Below, piece after piece: positions 18,743 through 28,370 of a DNA stretch of 64,000 nucleotides. A program made the position numbers and the translations under genes. The stretch is taken from positions 62,001 to 126,000 of the forward strand of contig NZ_JAMOHY010000004.1 in assembly GCF_024448695.1 (NCBI RefSeq), read 5' to 3'. Each line of letters opens with the position of its first letter. The first letter of the stretch is position 1. Under the pieces are notes generated by a model. The model was not told the origin of the DNA. It made no database searches and saw nothing but the letters and a program-made list of their open reading frames with translations. This DNA is from Stutzerimonas stutzeri (GTDB lineage: Bacteria; Pseudomonadota; Gammaproteobacteria; Pseudomonadales; Pseudomonadaceae).

Positions 18743-18753
18743 TGGTCCTACCA
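18743..18753. promoter_or_regulatory. GlcC operator 2
   Basis: A second identical TGGTCCTACCA, 11 bases before the glcC ATG and 107 bases from operator 1 centre to centre. Its position suggests autorepression of glcC. Confidence 0.75.
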
Positions 18754-18764
18754 CTGAGAAAGTC

Positions 18765-19535
18765 ATGCTCAACCCGCTTGTTCCCGAGAAACGTCAGATC
18801 GCGGATGTGGTTGCCGAGCGCATCGAGCGACTGATCATCGATGGCGTGCTCAAGGTCGGGCAGGCCCTGCCATCGGAGCGTCGCCTGTGCGAAAAGCTCG
18901 GCATTTCCCGCTCGGCCATGCGTGAAGGTCTGCGCGTGTTGCGTGGGCGCGGCATCATCGAAACCTCGCAGGGGCGCGGCTCCTTCGTCGCCCAGCTGTC
19001 CGGCGGACACGATGCCTCGCCGCTGATGCACCTGTTCAATTCGCAACCGCGCACGCTCTACGACCTGCTCGAAGTGCGCGCTCTGCTGGAAGGCGAATCG
19101 GCACGGCTGGCGGCGCTGCGCGGCACAGAAGCAGACTTCATTCTGCTGCGCCGACGCTACGAGGAAATGCTCGCCGCACATGCTGGCGAAGCCACCGACC
19201 CTCGCGAACATGCCCGCCTCGATCACGCCTTTCACCTGGCCATCTGCGAGGCTTCGCACAATCCGGTACTGGTGCATACCCTGCAGTCGCTGACCGATCT
19301 GATGCTCTCCACCGTGTTCGCCTCGGTGAACAACCTCTACCACCGCCCTGCGCAGAAGCGCCAGATCGACCGACAGCACTCGCGACTGTTTCATGCGGTC
19401 ACCGAGCGCCTGCCCGATCAGGCCCAGCGCGCCGCCCGTGACCATATCCACGGCATTCGCGACAACCTTAAGGAAATCGAACAGGAAGAACAGCGGCTGG
19501 TGCGGGCAACCATGCGGCTGGAGGGATGGGCATAA
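18765..19535 (+). CDS. glcC: GntR-family glycolate regulator
   Basis: 256 aa. An N-terminal winged helix (about residues 7-75; CEKLGISRSAMREGLRVL) is followed by a C-terminal FCD ligand domain (about 90-235), typical of the FadR subfamily. Divergence from glcDEF and two perfect operators in the shared gap identify it as GlcC, which senses glycolate in E. coli. It is followed at about 95 bases by ubiC. Confidence 0.92.
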   Translation: MLNPLVPEKRQIADVVAERIERLIIDGVLKVGQALPSERRLCEKLGISRSAMREGLRVLRGRGIIETSQGRGSFVAQLSGGHDASPLMHLFNSQPRTLYDLLEVRALLEGESARLAALRGTEADFILLRRRYEEMLAAHAGEATDPREHARLDHAFHLAICEASHNPVLVHTLQSLTDLMLSTVFASVNNLYHRPAQKRQIDRQHSRLFHAVTERLPDQAQRAARDHIHGIRDNLKEIEQEEQRLVRATMRLEGWA

Positions 19536-19629
19536 CTGTACCGGCCTGCGCTCCGGCAGGCTGCATTCGCAGGCCTCTGACACGGGCATGCTAGACTCGC
19601 CGCCTCATTTCAACTGCCTGTTCTCGCCC

Positions 19630-20169
19630 GTGTCCGAATTTGAAGACTGGCTGGCCGCCGACCAACTTCCCGCGCCGCTCGACCCGCTGCTGCATGACTG
19701 GCTCTATGTCGACAAGGGCTCGCTGACTCGTCGCCTCACGCTCCTCGCCGCCGGCGCGTTCAGTGTTACGCCGTTGCGCGAGGGCTGGCAGCCGCTGCGT
19801 AACGATGAGTGCGCAGCCCTTGGCGTGGCGCCAGACAGCACCGGCTGGGTGCGCGAAGTGTATCTGCGCGGGCATGGCGAGCCTTGGGTGTTCGCCCGCA
19901 GCGTGGCAGCACGCAGTGCGCTGGAAGACTCGGGCTTCGACCTGCAGCGCCTGGGCAGTCGCTCGCTGGGCGAACTGCTGTTCAGCGACCAGGCCTTTGC
20001 CCGCGGCCCGCTCGAAGCCACACACTATCCCGACGCCTGGCTGCCTGAAGACATTCGTCAGATGCGGCTCTGGGCCAGACGCTCCCGATTCAGCCGGGGC
20101 AAACTGGGCGTGCTCGTCGCCGAGGTCTTTCTGCCCGCCCTGTGGCAAGCCGCGCAGAACGAAAACTGA
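19630..20169 (+). CDS. ubiC: Chorismate pyruvate-lyase
   Basis: About 179 aa from GTG 19630, or 193 aa from ATG 19588. I prefer the GTG because the ATG lies inside TGCTAGACT, which looks like a -10 element, and the shorter form fits family length; neither start has a good ribosome site. It converts chorismate to 4-hydroxybenzoate, the first step of ubiquinone synthesis. Conserved parts are [30 protein letters not shown] and [12 protein letters not shown]. ubiA follows 37 bases downstream, so the pair form an operon. Confidence 0.88.
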   Translation: MSEFEDWLAADQLPAPLDPLLHDWLYVDKGSLTRRLTLLAAGAFSVTPLREGWQPLRNDECAALGVAPDSTGWVREVYLRGHGEPWVFARSVAARSALEDSGFDLQRLGSRSLGELLFSDQAFARGPLEATHYPDAWLPEDIRQMRLWARRSRFSRGKLGVLVAEVFLPALWQAAQNEN

Positions 20170-20206
20170 GCAACCGCACGACACCCATTTCGCCAGGAGG
20201 CCATCG

Positions 20207-21103
20207 ATGTATCAGAAGCTTCTGCACTCAACCAATCGTTTGCATCCGCGCGCCTTCGATTTCATTCAGCTGATGCGTCTGGATCGCCCCATCGGCACCT
20301 ACCTGCTGCTGTGGCCGACGCTTGGCGCCCTGTGGATCGCCGGCGCAGGCGCGCCCAGCGTGAAGAACGTCATCATCTTCATCCTCGGCGTGATCCTGAT
20401 GCGCGCCGCCGGCTGCGTAATCAACGATTTTGCCGACCGCAACTTCGACGGCCACGTCAGTCGGACCAAGAAGCGTCCCCTGGCCACCGGCAAGATCACA
20501 ACAAAGGAAGCCTGGATTCTCTTCGCGGTACTGGTGACGCTGAGCTTCGGCCTGGTGCTGCTGACCAACGCAGCAACCGTTTGGCTGTCCTTCGGCGCAT
20601 TGGCCGTCGCCGCGCTCTACCCCTTCATGAAACGCTACACCTATTACCCGCAAGTGGTGCTGGGCGCGGCCTTTTCCTGGGGCATTCCGATGGCCTTCAC
20701 CGCCGAAACCGGCAGCCTGCCAACAGAAGCGTGGTTGCTGTTCATCGCCAACATGCTCTGGACCGTGGGCTACGACACCTATTACGCCATGGCCGACCGC
20801 GAGGACGACCTGAAGATCGGCATCAAGTCCACCGCCGTCCTGTTCGGCGAAGCCGACCGGATCATCATCCTCACGCTGCAGGGGATGGCGCTGTTCTGCC
20901 TGATCCTGGCCGGCGTGCGCTTCGAGCTGGGCCAGTGGTTCCACCTCGGCCTGTTCATCGCCGCCGCCTGCTTCGCCTGGGAGTTCTGGAAAACCCGCAC
21001 GCGCGATCCGCTCATCTGCTTCAAGGCCTTTTTGCACAATCACTGGGCGGGATTGGCGATTCTTGCGGGAATCGTGCTGGATTACGCGCTGAAAACTGCC
21101 TGA
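20207..21103 (+). CDS. ubiA: 4-hydroxybenzoate octaprenyltransferase
   Basis: 298 aa membrane prenyltransferase starting at ATG 20207 with AGGAGG six bases upstream. Two aspartate-rich motifs are visible: [19 protein letters not shown] and [19 protein letters not shown]. These bind the magnesium-prenyl diphosphate. It attaches the polyprenyl tail to the 4-hydroxybenzoate made by UbiC upstream. Eight or nine hydrophobic segments; length typical. Confidence 0.95.
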   Translation: MYQKLLHSTNRLHPRAFDFIQLMRLDRPIGTYLLLWPTLGALWIAGAGAPSVKNVIIFILGVILMRAAGCVINDFADRNFDGHVSRTKKRPLATGKITTKEAWILFAVLVTLSFGLVLLTNAATVWLSFGALAVAALYPFMKRYTYYPQVVLGAAFSWGIPMAFTAETGSLPTEAWLLFIANMLWTVGYDTYYAMADREDDLKIGIKSTAVLFGEADRIIILTLQGMALFCLILAGVRFELGQWFHLGLFIAAACFAWEFWKTRTRDPLICFKAFLHNHWAGLAILAGIVLDYALKTA

Positions 21104-21130
21104 TGCTGACGTCGTTAGCGGCTCAAGTGT

Positions 21131-21160
21131 AGGGCGGATCAACGCTTCACCGATCCGCCG
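21131..21160. repeat. Short dispersed hairpin repeat (GTAGGGCGGAT family)
   Basis: GGCGGATC (21133-21140) pairs with GATCCGCC (21152-21159); the element begins GTAGGGCGGATCAACGCTT. It is related to the element at 5253-5281 (minus strand GTAGGGTGGATGACGCT). It lies between ubiA and the convergent methyltransferase gene and may act as a stop for both. Confidence 0.55.
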
Positions 21161-21274
21161 GACGGTGCTTCTGCCACGCACGATGCTGCAGGCTTGTACG
21201 CTGGTCGATGCTTCGCACTCTCCGGATTACGCCTACGGCTGATCCAGGCTACGGTCAGCAATCAACGAAGCCAG

Positions 21275-22003
21275 TTACCGGTTCAGTTCGTAGGCACACA
21301 TGTTGACGGTGGCGGCCAGGTTCAGCGATTCGATGGCGCCGCAACCGGCAATCGTGAACGGCTGTGCGTTTAGCGCAGCCAGCTGCTCACGGGGCACACC
21401 ACGGGCTTCGTTGCCGAACAGGTAACAGTCGAATGTTTTGAAGCTGGCCGATTGCAGTTGCTCGCCATTCATATCGAGGCAGGCGATGCGCGCGAAGCGG
21501 GTGCGCAACGAATCCAGTTCCACATCCAGCTCCATGGGCGTATGAAAGATCGCGCCCATACTGGAGCGCACAACCTTGGGGTTGTACGGATCGACGCTGC
21601 CGGGGCTGAGCAGACAGCGGAAATTACCGAACCAGGCCAGGGTACGCAGAATGGTGCCGAGGTTGCCGGGGTCCTGAATTTCATGCAGGTAAATGGCGCG
21701 CTCACCGGCTTCAGAGACCGGCGCGACACGCTCCGGCATCGGCACCACGGCGACGATGCCTTGCGGCGTCTTGGTGTCAGCGATCTGCGCCATCTGTCGA
21801 TCGCTGATGACATGAGCCCTGAACGGGCTTTGCCAGTGCTCGTAGGCCGCGGTGACATACAGCTCGCTGCGCTGCAGCTGCGGGTTATGCAAGGCCGCCT
21901 TCTGCAACTCCAGCAACAGATGCTCGCCCTCCACCAGGAAATGACCAAACTCGGCGCGGTATTTTTTCTGCTGAAGTTTCTTGATGTCGTCGAGTTTCAT
22001 CAA
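21275..22003 (-). CDS. SpoU/TrmH-family RNA 2'-O-methyltransferase
   Basis: 242 aa. An N-terminal substrate domain (about 1-95) is followed by a SPOUT domain with the three motifs EIQDPGNLGTILRT, LFGNEARGVP and SLNLAATVNM. It should transfer a methyl group from SAM to a ribose in tRNA or rRNA; the target is not apparent. The gene lies 8 bases after the stop of the FAD oxidoreductase on the same strand, so the two are probably co-transcribed. Confidence 0.85.
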   Translation of the reverse strand: MMKLDDIKKLQQKKYRAEFGHFLVEGEHLLLELQKAALHNPQLQRSELYVTAAYEHWQSPFRAHVISDRQMAQIADTKTPQGIVAVVPMPERVAPVSEAGERAIYLHEIQDPGNLGTILRTLAWFGNFRCLLSPGSVDPYNPKVVRSSMGAIFHTPMELDVELDSLRTRFARIACLDMNGEQLQSASFKTFDCYLFGNEARGVPREQLAALNAQPFTIAGCGAIESLNLAATVNMCAYELNR

Positions 22004-22011
22004 TGTGGCGC

Positions 22012-23640
22012 TCAGTTGTTCTGCTCACTGACTTCGGACAGCAGCGACTTGGCCACCGCTTCGGCGACTTTGATGCCATCCACGCCCGCAGACAGAATAC
22101 CGCCCGCGTAACCAGCACCTTCACCGGCCGGATACAGGCCTTTCAGGTTGAGGCTTTGCAAGGTCTCATTGTCGCGAGTGATGCGCACGGGTGATGAAGT
22201 GCGGGTTTCGATACCGGTCAGCACCGCATCGTCACGGTCAAAACCGCGGATCTGCTTGCCAAACGCCGGCAGCGCTTCGCGAATGGCTTCAATGGCGTAT
22301 TCCGGCAAGGACGCCGCCAGATCACCCAGACGCACACCCGGCTTGTAGGACGGTTCTATCTCTCCGAACTCGCTCGACGGCACGCCGCGAATGAAATCGC
22401 CGACCAATTGCGCCGGTGCGCAGTAATCGCGACCGCCCAGTTCGTAGGCAAGGGACTCCAGACGCTCCTGGAATTCCACACCGGCCAGCGTGCCACCGGG
22501 GAAATCCTGCTCCGGATTGATGCCTACAACGATAGCGGCATTGGCGTTGCGTTCGTTGCGCGAGTACTGACTCATGCCGTTGGTCACCACGCGCCCCGGC
22601 TCGGAAGTGGCCGCCACCACAGTGCCGCCCGGACACATGCAGAAGCTGTAAACGGCGCGGCCATTCTTGGCGTGATAGACGAGTTTGTAATCGGCGGCGC
22701 CAAGCTCCGGATGGCCGGCGTATTTGCCCAGGCGAGCCTGATCGATCAGGCCTTGCGGATGCTCGATGCGAAAACCCACGGCAAAGGGCTTGGCCTCCAT
22801 GAACACGCCCTGGCGGTGCAGCATGCGGAAGGTATCGCGAGCGCTGTGGCCCAGCGCCATGACCACATGACGGCTGCGGAGCGTTTCGCCACTGGCCAGC
22901 AGCACACCCTCGACCTGGCCATTGTCGATCAGCAGCTCAGTCACTTTGCTTTCAAAGCGCACCTCGCCGCCCAGGGCGATGATCTCCTCACGCATGGTGG
23001 CCACCACGCCGGTAAGCCGGAAGGTACCGATGTGCGGTTTGCTCACGTACATGATTTCTTCTGGCGCGCCGGCGCGCACGAACTCATGCACCACCTTGCG
23101 GGCGTAGAACTTGGGGTCCTTGATCTGGCTGTAGAGTTTGCCGTCGGAGAACAGGCCGGCACCGCCCTCACCGAATTGCACGTTGGATTCGGGCGTTAGA
23201 ACATTCTTGCGCCACAGCGCCCAGGTGTCCTTGGTGCGGCTGCGCACTTCCTTGCCGCGCTCCAGCACGATGGGCTTGAAGCCCATCTGCGCGAGCAGCA
23301 GCGCCGCGAACAAGCCACAGGGGCCAAGGCCCACCACCAACGGCCGCTCGCTCAGATCAGCCGGCGCCTGCCCGACCGGATAGTAGTTGGTGTCCGGCGC
23401 CGGACGGACATTGCGGTCGTCAGCCAGACGCGCCAGCACGGCGGCCTCGTCGCGAACCTCCAGGTCGATGATGTAGATGAACAGGATGACGCTGTTCTTC
23501 TTGCGAGCATCGTAGCTGCGCTTGAACACGGTGAAATTCAGCAGATCGGCGTCGCTGATACCCAGGCGATTGACGATGGCCTGGCGCAATTCATCGGCGG
23601 AGTGATCGAGGGGCAGAGACAGTTCGTTGATGCGAATCAT
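22012..23640 (-). CDS. FAD-dependent oxidoreductase of unknown substrate
   Basis: 542 aa from the ATG at 23638-23640; the longer open frame upstream is antisense to rlmE. The FAD-binding loop VVGLGPCGLFAALLLAQMG lies near residue 105, and the C-terminus has GAGYAGGILSAGVDG, which closes the FAD site. An N-terminal extension of about 90 residues precedes it. The family (NAD(P)/FAD-dependent, HI0933-related) is widely conserved but its reaction is unknown. It is divergent from rlmE. Confidence 0.8.
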   Translation of the reverse strand: MIRINELSLPLDHSADELRQAIVNRLGISDADLLNFTVFKRSYDARKKNSVILFIYIIDLEVRDEAAVLARLADDRNVRPAPDTNYYPVGQAPADLSERPLVVGLGPCGLFAALLLAQMGFKPIVLERGKEVRSRTKDTWALWRKNVLTPESNVQFGEGGAGLFSDGKLYSQIKDPKFYARKVVHEFVRAGAPEEIMYVSKPHIGTFRLTGVVATMREEIIALGGEVRFESKVTELLIDNGQVEGVLLASGETLRSRHVVMALGHSARDTFRMLHRQGVFMEAKPFAVGFRIEHPQGLIDQARLGKYAGHPELGAADYKLVYHAKNGRAVYSFCMCPGGTVVAATSEPGRVVTNGMSQYSRNERNANAAIVVGINPEQDFPGGTLAGVEFQERLESLAYELGGRDYCAPAQLVGDFIRGVPSSEFGEIEPSYKPGVRLGDLAASLPEYAIEAIREALPAFGKQIRGFDRDDAVLTGIETRTSSPVRITRDNETLQSLNLKGLYPAGEGAGYAGGILSAGVDGIKVAEAVAKSLLSEVSEQNN

Positions 23641-23768
23641 GGCGAGGGTCCTGGCCGGTGACTCCGGCAGAGGAAAAAACAGGGGGAAATGGGGGCCGAT
23701 TGTACCCGTCGCAGCCAACTCCGGCGACTTTCCAAAGGCAGCAGCACAACGCGCCCTGCCCTGCCGAT

Positions 23769-23798
23769 TTAACCTGCACAGCGTTATCGGCCTATAAT
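23769..23798 (+). promoter_or_regulatory. Sigma-70 promoter of rlmE
   Basis: A perfect TATAAT at 23793-23798, with TTAACC at 23769-23774 (spacer 18) as a partial -35. It is about 80 bases ahead of the rlmE ATG, in the divergent gap. Confidence 0.6.
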
Positions 23799-23880
23799 TG
23801 GCGCCATTCCGCGCCCAACAGTTCTCTTTTGCCCCATGCGTTGGCCGCCCCTCAGCTTGATTTTCCGTGGTACCTCCGTC

Positions 23881-24501
23881 ATGAAACGATCCAAAAGCAG
23901 CCGCCGCTGGCTGGATGAACACGTCAACGATCCCTACGTCAAACAGGCCCAGAAGGATGGCCTGCGCTCGCGCTCCAGCTACAAGCTGATCGAGCTGAAC
24001 GAGAAGGACAAGCTGATACGCCCCGGCATGCTGCTGATGGATCTCGGCTCTGCTCCCGGTGGCTGGTCGCAAGTGGCCGGCAGGCTCGTCGGCGAGAAAG
24101 GGCGGGTCGTGGCCACCGACATCCTGCCGATGGACCCGTTGGACAACGTCGACTTCATCCAGGGCGACTTCACCGAGGATGCTGTATTCCAGCAGCTGCT
24201 GGACACGCTCGACGGCCGGCAGCCTGATCTGATCGTTTCCGACATCGCGCCCAATCTCAGCGGCGTCGCTGTCGCCGACCAAGCCTCCTCGATGTACCTG
24301 GTCGAACTCACCCTCGACATGGTCCGCAAAGTGCTGAAGCCCAATGGCAACTACGTGGTCAAGGTCTTCCAGGGCGAAGGCTCCGACGACTTCCTGAGGG
24401 ACGTGCGCACCTCATTCGAGAAAGTGGTGGTCCGCAAGCCTGCGGCGTCACGACCGCGGTCGAACGAGGTTTATCTGGTGGCCAAAGGATTCAAAGGCTA
24501 A
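23881..24501 (+). CDS. rlmE: 23S rRNA U2552 ribose methyltransferase
   Basis: 206 aa (E. coli RlmE 209) starting at the ATG at 23881 as [14 protein letters not shown]. The SAM loop [11 protein letters not shown] is at 54-64. The catalytic K-D-K-E set is intact: K35, D121, K161, E196. It methylates 23S rRNA late in 50S assembly. It is usually next to ftsH; here it precedes phoB, which is an unusual place, so it may be a relocated gene or a second copy. Confidence 0.9.
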   Translation: MKRSKSSRRWLDEHVNDPYVKQAQKDGLRSRSSYKLIELNEKDKLIRPGMLLMDLGSAPGGWSQVAGRLVGEKGRVVATDILPMDPLDNVDFIQGDFTEDAVFQQLLDTLDGRQPDLIVSDIAPNLSGVAVADQASSMYLVELTLDMVRKVLKPNGNYVVKVFQGEGSDDFLRDVRTSFEKVVVRKPAASRPRSNEVYLVAKGFKG

Positions 24502-24546
24502 GGCGCCACCGCCAGAAGCCGATCGAGCGCGTCTTCCTCCGCGCCC

Positions 24547-24568
24547 CTGTAACATCCCTGCAATATTT
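24547..24568 (+). promoter_or_regulatory. Pho box of phoB
   Basis: CTGTAAC-ATCC-CTGCAAT-ATTT: two 7-base half-sites with 11-base periodicity, matching the PhoB consensus CTGTCAT-N4-CTGTCAT-N4. A TATCTAAT element (24573-24580) follows at -10 spacing. This implies autoregulation of phoBR under phosphate limitation. Confidence 0.75.
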
Positions 24569-24610
24569 CCGTTATCTAATGCCGAACGACAAAGCGGACC
24601 GAGAGCGGAC

Positions 24611-25300
24611 ATGAATGGCAAATGCATACTGATCGTCGATGACGAAGCACCGATCCGCGAGATGATCGTGGTGGCGCTGGAAATGGCCGGCTATGAATGC
24701 CTTGAAGCAGAGAATGTGCAGGATGCTCATGCGCTGGTCGTCGATCGTCAGCCGGACCTGATCCTGCTCGACTGGATGCTCCCCGGCACCTCCGGCATCG
24801 AACTGGCCCGCCGCCTAAAGCGCGAAGAGCTGACGGCCAACACGCCGATCATCATGCTCACCGCCAAGGACGCCGAGGACAACAAGATCCAGGGCCTGGA
24901 AGTCGGTGCCGACGATTACATCACCAAACCCTTTTCCCCACGCGAGCTGGTAGCACGTCTGAAAGCGGTGCTGCGCCGAGCCGCGCCCAACGACAACGAG
25001 ACGCCCATCGAGATTGGCGGCCTGCTGCTCGATCCCGTCAGCCACCGCGTCACCATCGACGGTATCCCGGCGGAAATGGGGCCTACCGAATACCGGCTCT
25101 TGCAGTTCTTCATGACCCACCAGGAGCGCGCTTATACACGCGGCCAGTTGCTCGACCAGGTCTGGGGCGGCAATGTGTACGTCGAGGAACGCACCGTGGA
25201 CGTGCATATCCGCCGCCTGCGCAAGGCGCTGGGCGAAACCTACGAGAACCTGGTGCAGACTGTGCGTGGCACCGGCTATCGTTTTTCCACCAAGAGCTGA
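24611..25300 (+). CDS. phoB: Phosphate response regulator PhoB
   Basis: 229 aa OmpR-type regulator. The receiver domain has D10/D11, phosphoacceptor D54 and K106, and the winged helix ends with VRGTGYRFS. It activates phosphate-starvation genes when phosphorylated by PhoR, encoded 128 bases downstream. A Pho box lies about 45 bases upstream of the start. Length and context (phoR next) are decisive. Confidence 0.96.
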   Translation: MNGKCILIVDDEAPIREMIVVALEMAGYECLEAENVQDAHALVVDRQPDLILLDWMLPGTSGIELARRLKREELTANTPIIMLTAKDAEDNKIQGLEVGADDYITKPFSPRELVARLKAVLRRAAPNDNETPIEIGGLLLDPVSHRVTIDGIPAEMGPTEYRLLQFFMTHQERAYTRGQLLDQVWGGNVYVEERTVDVHIRRLRKALGETYENLVQTVRGTGYRFSTKS

Positions 25301-25428
25301 CTACACCGCACCCCGGGCTTTCTTACGCGCATGAGCGAGCACAGCAGTTTTCATGCAACCTGAACTGACCGGTGCCTTGCGGGTGTTGCACAAGACCTCC
25401 ACACGGGCTGCCTCAAGGAGCATCAGCG

Positions 25429-26730
25429 GTGAACCAAGACTGGCACGGCGCTCTGGTGCGCCTCCTGCTTCTGTTGTTGGCCGGCTGTCTGCTGATCGGG
25501 CTGATTACCGGTGAGTACGCCTGGGCGCTGGTGCTGGGCCTGGCCGGCTATCTCGGCTGGACGTTGCGGCAGATGCTCCGCCTGCAGCTTTGGCTCAAGC
25601 GCGAGCAGCCGGACAATCCGCCGCCGGACAGCCACGGCATCTGGGGCGATATCTTCGACAATCTGTACCAGTTGCAACGACGCGACCTGCAACTTCGCGG
25701 GCAGCTGCAGTCGGTGATCGACCGCGTTCAAGGCTCAACCACAGCCTTGAAGGACGCGGTGATCATGCTCGACAGCGATGCCAATCTGGAGTGGTGGAAC
25801 CCCGCCGCCGAGCGCCTGCTGGGCCTGAAAAAGCCGCAGGACAGCGGCCATCCGATCACCAACCTGGTGCGCCATCCCAGCTTCAAGGAATATTTCGACA
25901 GCGGCCGCCATGAAGACCCGCTGGAGCTTTCCTCACCTGTCGATGACCGCCTCTGGCTGCAGATCACCATCACCCGCTACGGCAACAGCGAATACCTGAT
26001 GGTGGTGCGCGACATCACCCGCCTCCACCAGCTGGAACAGATGCGCAAGGATTTCGTCGCCAACGTCTCCCACGAACTGCGCACGCCGCTGACGGTGATC
26101 GCCGGCTACCTGGAAACCCTGCTCGAACACAGCGAAGACACCAGCCCGCGCTGGACTCGTGCGCTGCAGCAGATGAACCAGCAGGCTGGCCGCATGCAGC
26201 ACCAGCTCAACGACCTGCTGCTGCTGGCCAAACTGGAAGCCACCGACCCTCCGGCAAGCGCCAAACCGGTGAATGTGACCGCGCTGCTGGAGTCGATCCG
26301 CAACGACGCCCTGGCCCTGTCGGCGGAGCAGCAGCACGTCATCAGCCTCGACGCGGACGCCACGCTGGCGCTACGCGGCAGCGAATCGGAATTGCGCAGC
26401 GCCTTCTCCAATCTGCTGTTCAATGCGGTGAAATACAGCCCACCGGGTGGCCAGATTCACCTGCGCTGGTGGCATGACGAATACGGCGCACACCTGGCCG
26501 TGAAAGACTCGGGCATCGGTATCGAACCCAAGCATCTGCCACGCCTGACCGAACGCTTCTACCGGGTCGACTCCAGCCGCGCCAGCAGCACCGGCGGCAC
26601 CGGCCTTGGCCTGGCCATCGTCAAGCACGTACTGCTGCGTCATCAGGGTCGTCTGGATATCGACAGCACACCGGGCAAGGGCAGCACCTTTACCTGCAGC
26701 TTCCCGCATTCGCTGACGCTGAGCCGCTGA
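25429..26730 (+). CDS. phoR: Phosphate sensor histidine kinase PhoR
   Basis: 433 aa from GTG 25429, with AAGGAG eight bases before it. Two N-terminal transmembrane helices (about 10-26 and 29-46) are followed by a PAS domain (about 100-195), the HisKA motif FVANVSHELRTP with H215, and the ATPase core with GTGLGLAIVKH. There is almost no periplasmic loop, as usual for PhoR, which senses phosphate through the Pst/PhoU complex. The stop region repeats GAGCCGCT. Confidence 0.95.
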   Translation: MNQDWHGALVRLLLLLLAGCLLIGLITGEYAWALVLGLAGYLGWTLRQMLRLQLWLKREQPDNPPPDSHGIWGDIFDNLYQLQRRDLQLRGQLQSVIDRVQGSTTALKDAVIMLDSDANLEWWNPAAERLLGLKKPQDSGHPITNLVRHPSFKEYFDSGRHEDPLELSSPVDDRLWLQITITRYGNSEYLMVVRDITRLHQLEQMRKDFVANVSHELRTPLTVIAGYLETLLEHSEDTSPRWTRALQQMNQQAGRMQHQLNDLLLLAKLEATDPPASAKPVNVTALLESIRNDALALSAEQQHVISLDADATLALRGSESELRSAFSNLLFNAVKYSPPGGQIHLRWWHDEYGAHLAVKDSGIGIEPKHLPRLTERFYRVDSSRASSTGGTGLGLAIVKHVLLRHQGRLDIDSTPGKGSTFTCSFPHSLTLSR

Positions 26731-26792
26731 GCCGCTGAGCCAGCGTCACGTACATCGCCTGTCAGAGCCCCCACCCAGCGACCCTTGAAAAC

Positions 26793-26817
26793 CAGCACAA
26801 TGAGCCCCATTGTGCTG
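26793..26817. other. Perfect 10-bp hairpin between phoR and the CNNM gene
   Basis: CAGCACAATG (26793-26802) and CATTGTGCTG (26808-26817) with a 5-base loop. It has no U-tract and lies 26 bases before the next start codon, so it could attenuate or serve as an operator. Confidence 0.5.
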
Positions 26818-26842
26818 CGGTCATCCATCATCTGAAATCTTC

Positions 26843-28186
26843 ATGGACCCCTCCCCCGCTTATAACGCCCCCACGTATTTCGCCGACTTCGGCCTGATTC
26901 TCTTTGCTCTGCTGCTGGTCCTGCTCAACGGCTTCTTCGTCGCCGCCGAGTTCGCCATGGTCAAACTGCGCGCGACCAAGGTCGAGGCCATTGCCAAACA
27001 GCACGGCTGGCGCGGGCATATCCTGCGCAAAGTACACAACCAGCTGGACGCCTACCTGTCCGCCTGCCAGCTGGGCATCACCCTGGCTTCGCTGGGTCTC
27101 GGCTGGGTCGGCGAGCCGGCGTTTGCCCACCTGCTGGAGCCGCTGCTGACGACGCTCGGCATCGACTCCCCGGTATTGCTCCACGGCATCGCCTTCTTCA
27201 CCGCATTCTTCATCATTTCCTATCTGCATATCGTGATCGGCGAGCTGGCACCCAAGTCGTGGGCGATCCGCAAACCCGAGCTGCTGTCGCTGTGGACGGC
27301 GGTGCCGCTGTACCTGTTCTACTGGCTGATGTATCCGGCGATCTACCTGCTCAACGCCAGCGCCAACGCCATTCTGCGTATTGCCGGCCAGGGTGAGCCC
27401 GGTGGCAATTACGAGCACCATTACACCCGCGAAGAGCTGAAGCTGATCCTGCATTCCAATCGCGCTCTTGACCCGACCAACGCGCAGATCCAGGTGCTCG
27501 CCTCGGCAGTCGAGATGAGTGAGCTGGAAGTGGCCGACTGGGCCAACTCGCGTGAGGACCTGCTGCAACTGGAGCATGACGCACCGCTGTCGCAGATCCT
27601 CGACGTGATCCGCTTTCACAAGTACAGCCGCTATCCGGTCTATGACCGCGAGCAGGGTGAGTACACCGGTCTGCTGCATATCAAGGACCTGCTGCTGGCG
27701 CTGGCAAGCGACAAGGATCTGGCCGAAAACTTCCGCCTCGACGAGCTGCTGCGCCCGCTGGAGCGGGTTTCCAGACACCTGCCGTTGAGCGATCTGCTGG
27801 AACAGTTCCGCCAGGGCGGCGCGCACTTCGTACTGGTCGAGGAAGGCGATCACAAGGTGGTGGGGTTTCTCACCATGGAAGACGTGCTGGAAGTGCTGGT
27901 CGGCGACATTCAGGACGAACACCGCAAGACCGAGCGCGGCATCCTCACCTACCAGCCGGGCAAGCTGCTGGTGCGCGGCGACACGCCCCTGTTCAAGGTC
28001 GAACGCCTGCTCCATGTCGACCTCGACCATATCGAAGCCGACACACTGGCCGGGCTGATCTACGAAACCCTCAAGCGCGTCCCCGAGGAAAACGAAGAGC
28101 TGCTGGTCGATGGCCTGCAGATCATCATCAAGAAAATGCGCGGCCCGAAAATCGTGCTGGCGAAGGTACTCCGGGTTCAGCAATAG
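26843..28186 (+). CDS. CNNM/CorC-family membrane protein with CBS domains
   Basis: 447 aa. The N-terminal DUF21/CNNM membrane domain (about 1-190) has four hydrophobic segments and the VAAEFAMVKLRATKVEA motif. A CBS pair (about 215-335) and a CorC/HlyC transporter-associated domain (about 350-440) follow. Members export or modulate magnesium or other divalent ions; hemolysin is an outdated label. It follows phoR, as in other Pseudomonas. Confidence 0.85.
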   Translation: MDPSPAYNAPTYFADFGLILFALLLVLLNGFFVAAEFAMVKLRATKVEAIAKQHGWRGHILRKVHNQLDAYLSACQLGITLASLGLGWVGEPAFAHLLEPLLTTLGIDSPVLLHGIAFFTAFFIISYLHIVIGELAPKSWAIRKPELLSLWTAVPLYLFYWLMYPAIYLLNASANAILRIAGQGEPGGNYEHHYTREELKLILHSNRALDPTNAQIQVLASAVEMSELEVADWANSREDLLQLEHDAPLSQILDVIRFHKYSRYPVYDREQGEYTGLLHIKDLLLALASDKDLAENFRLDELLRPLERVSRHLPLSDLLEQFRQGGAHFVLVEEGDHKVVGFLTMEDVLEVLVGDIQDEHRKTERGILTYQPGKLLVRGDTPLFKVERLLHVDLDHIEADTLAGLIYETLKRVPEENEELLVDGLQIIIKKMRGPKIVLAKVLRVQQ

Positions 28187-28370
28187 CGGTTGGCTCCACG
28201 CCGCCCCGGTGCTTACATGTTTGTTTACATACTGGCTGCTAGTCGCTGATTTACTTGAAAAATCGACCGTCCATCGCGCTAGGCAGAATTTTTTGAAGGT
28301 AGTGCCGGTCCACGGCATAGGCGGCTTCTTTTAGCCGCTAATTCTCGTCTGACAAGATGGAGCTACCCTC

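Noticed and set aside
26828-28318. 496-codon minus-strand open frame
   Set aside because: Antisense to the CNNM gene, Gln/Arg-rich, no recognisable motif.
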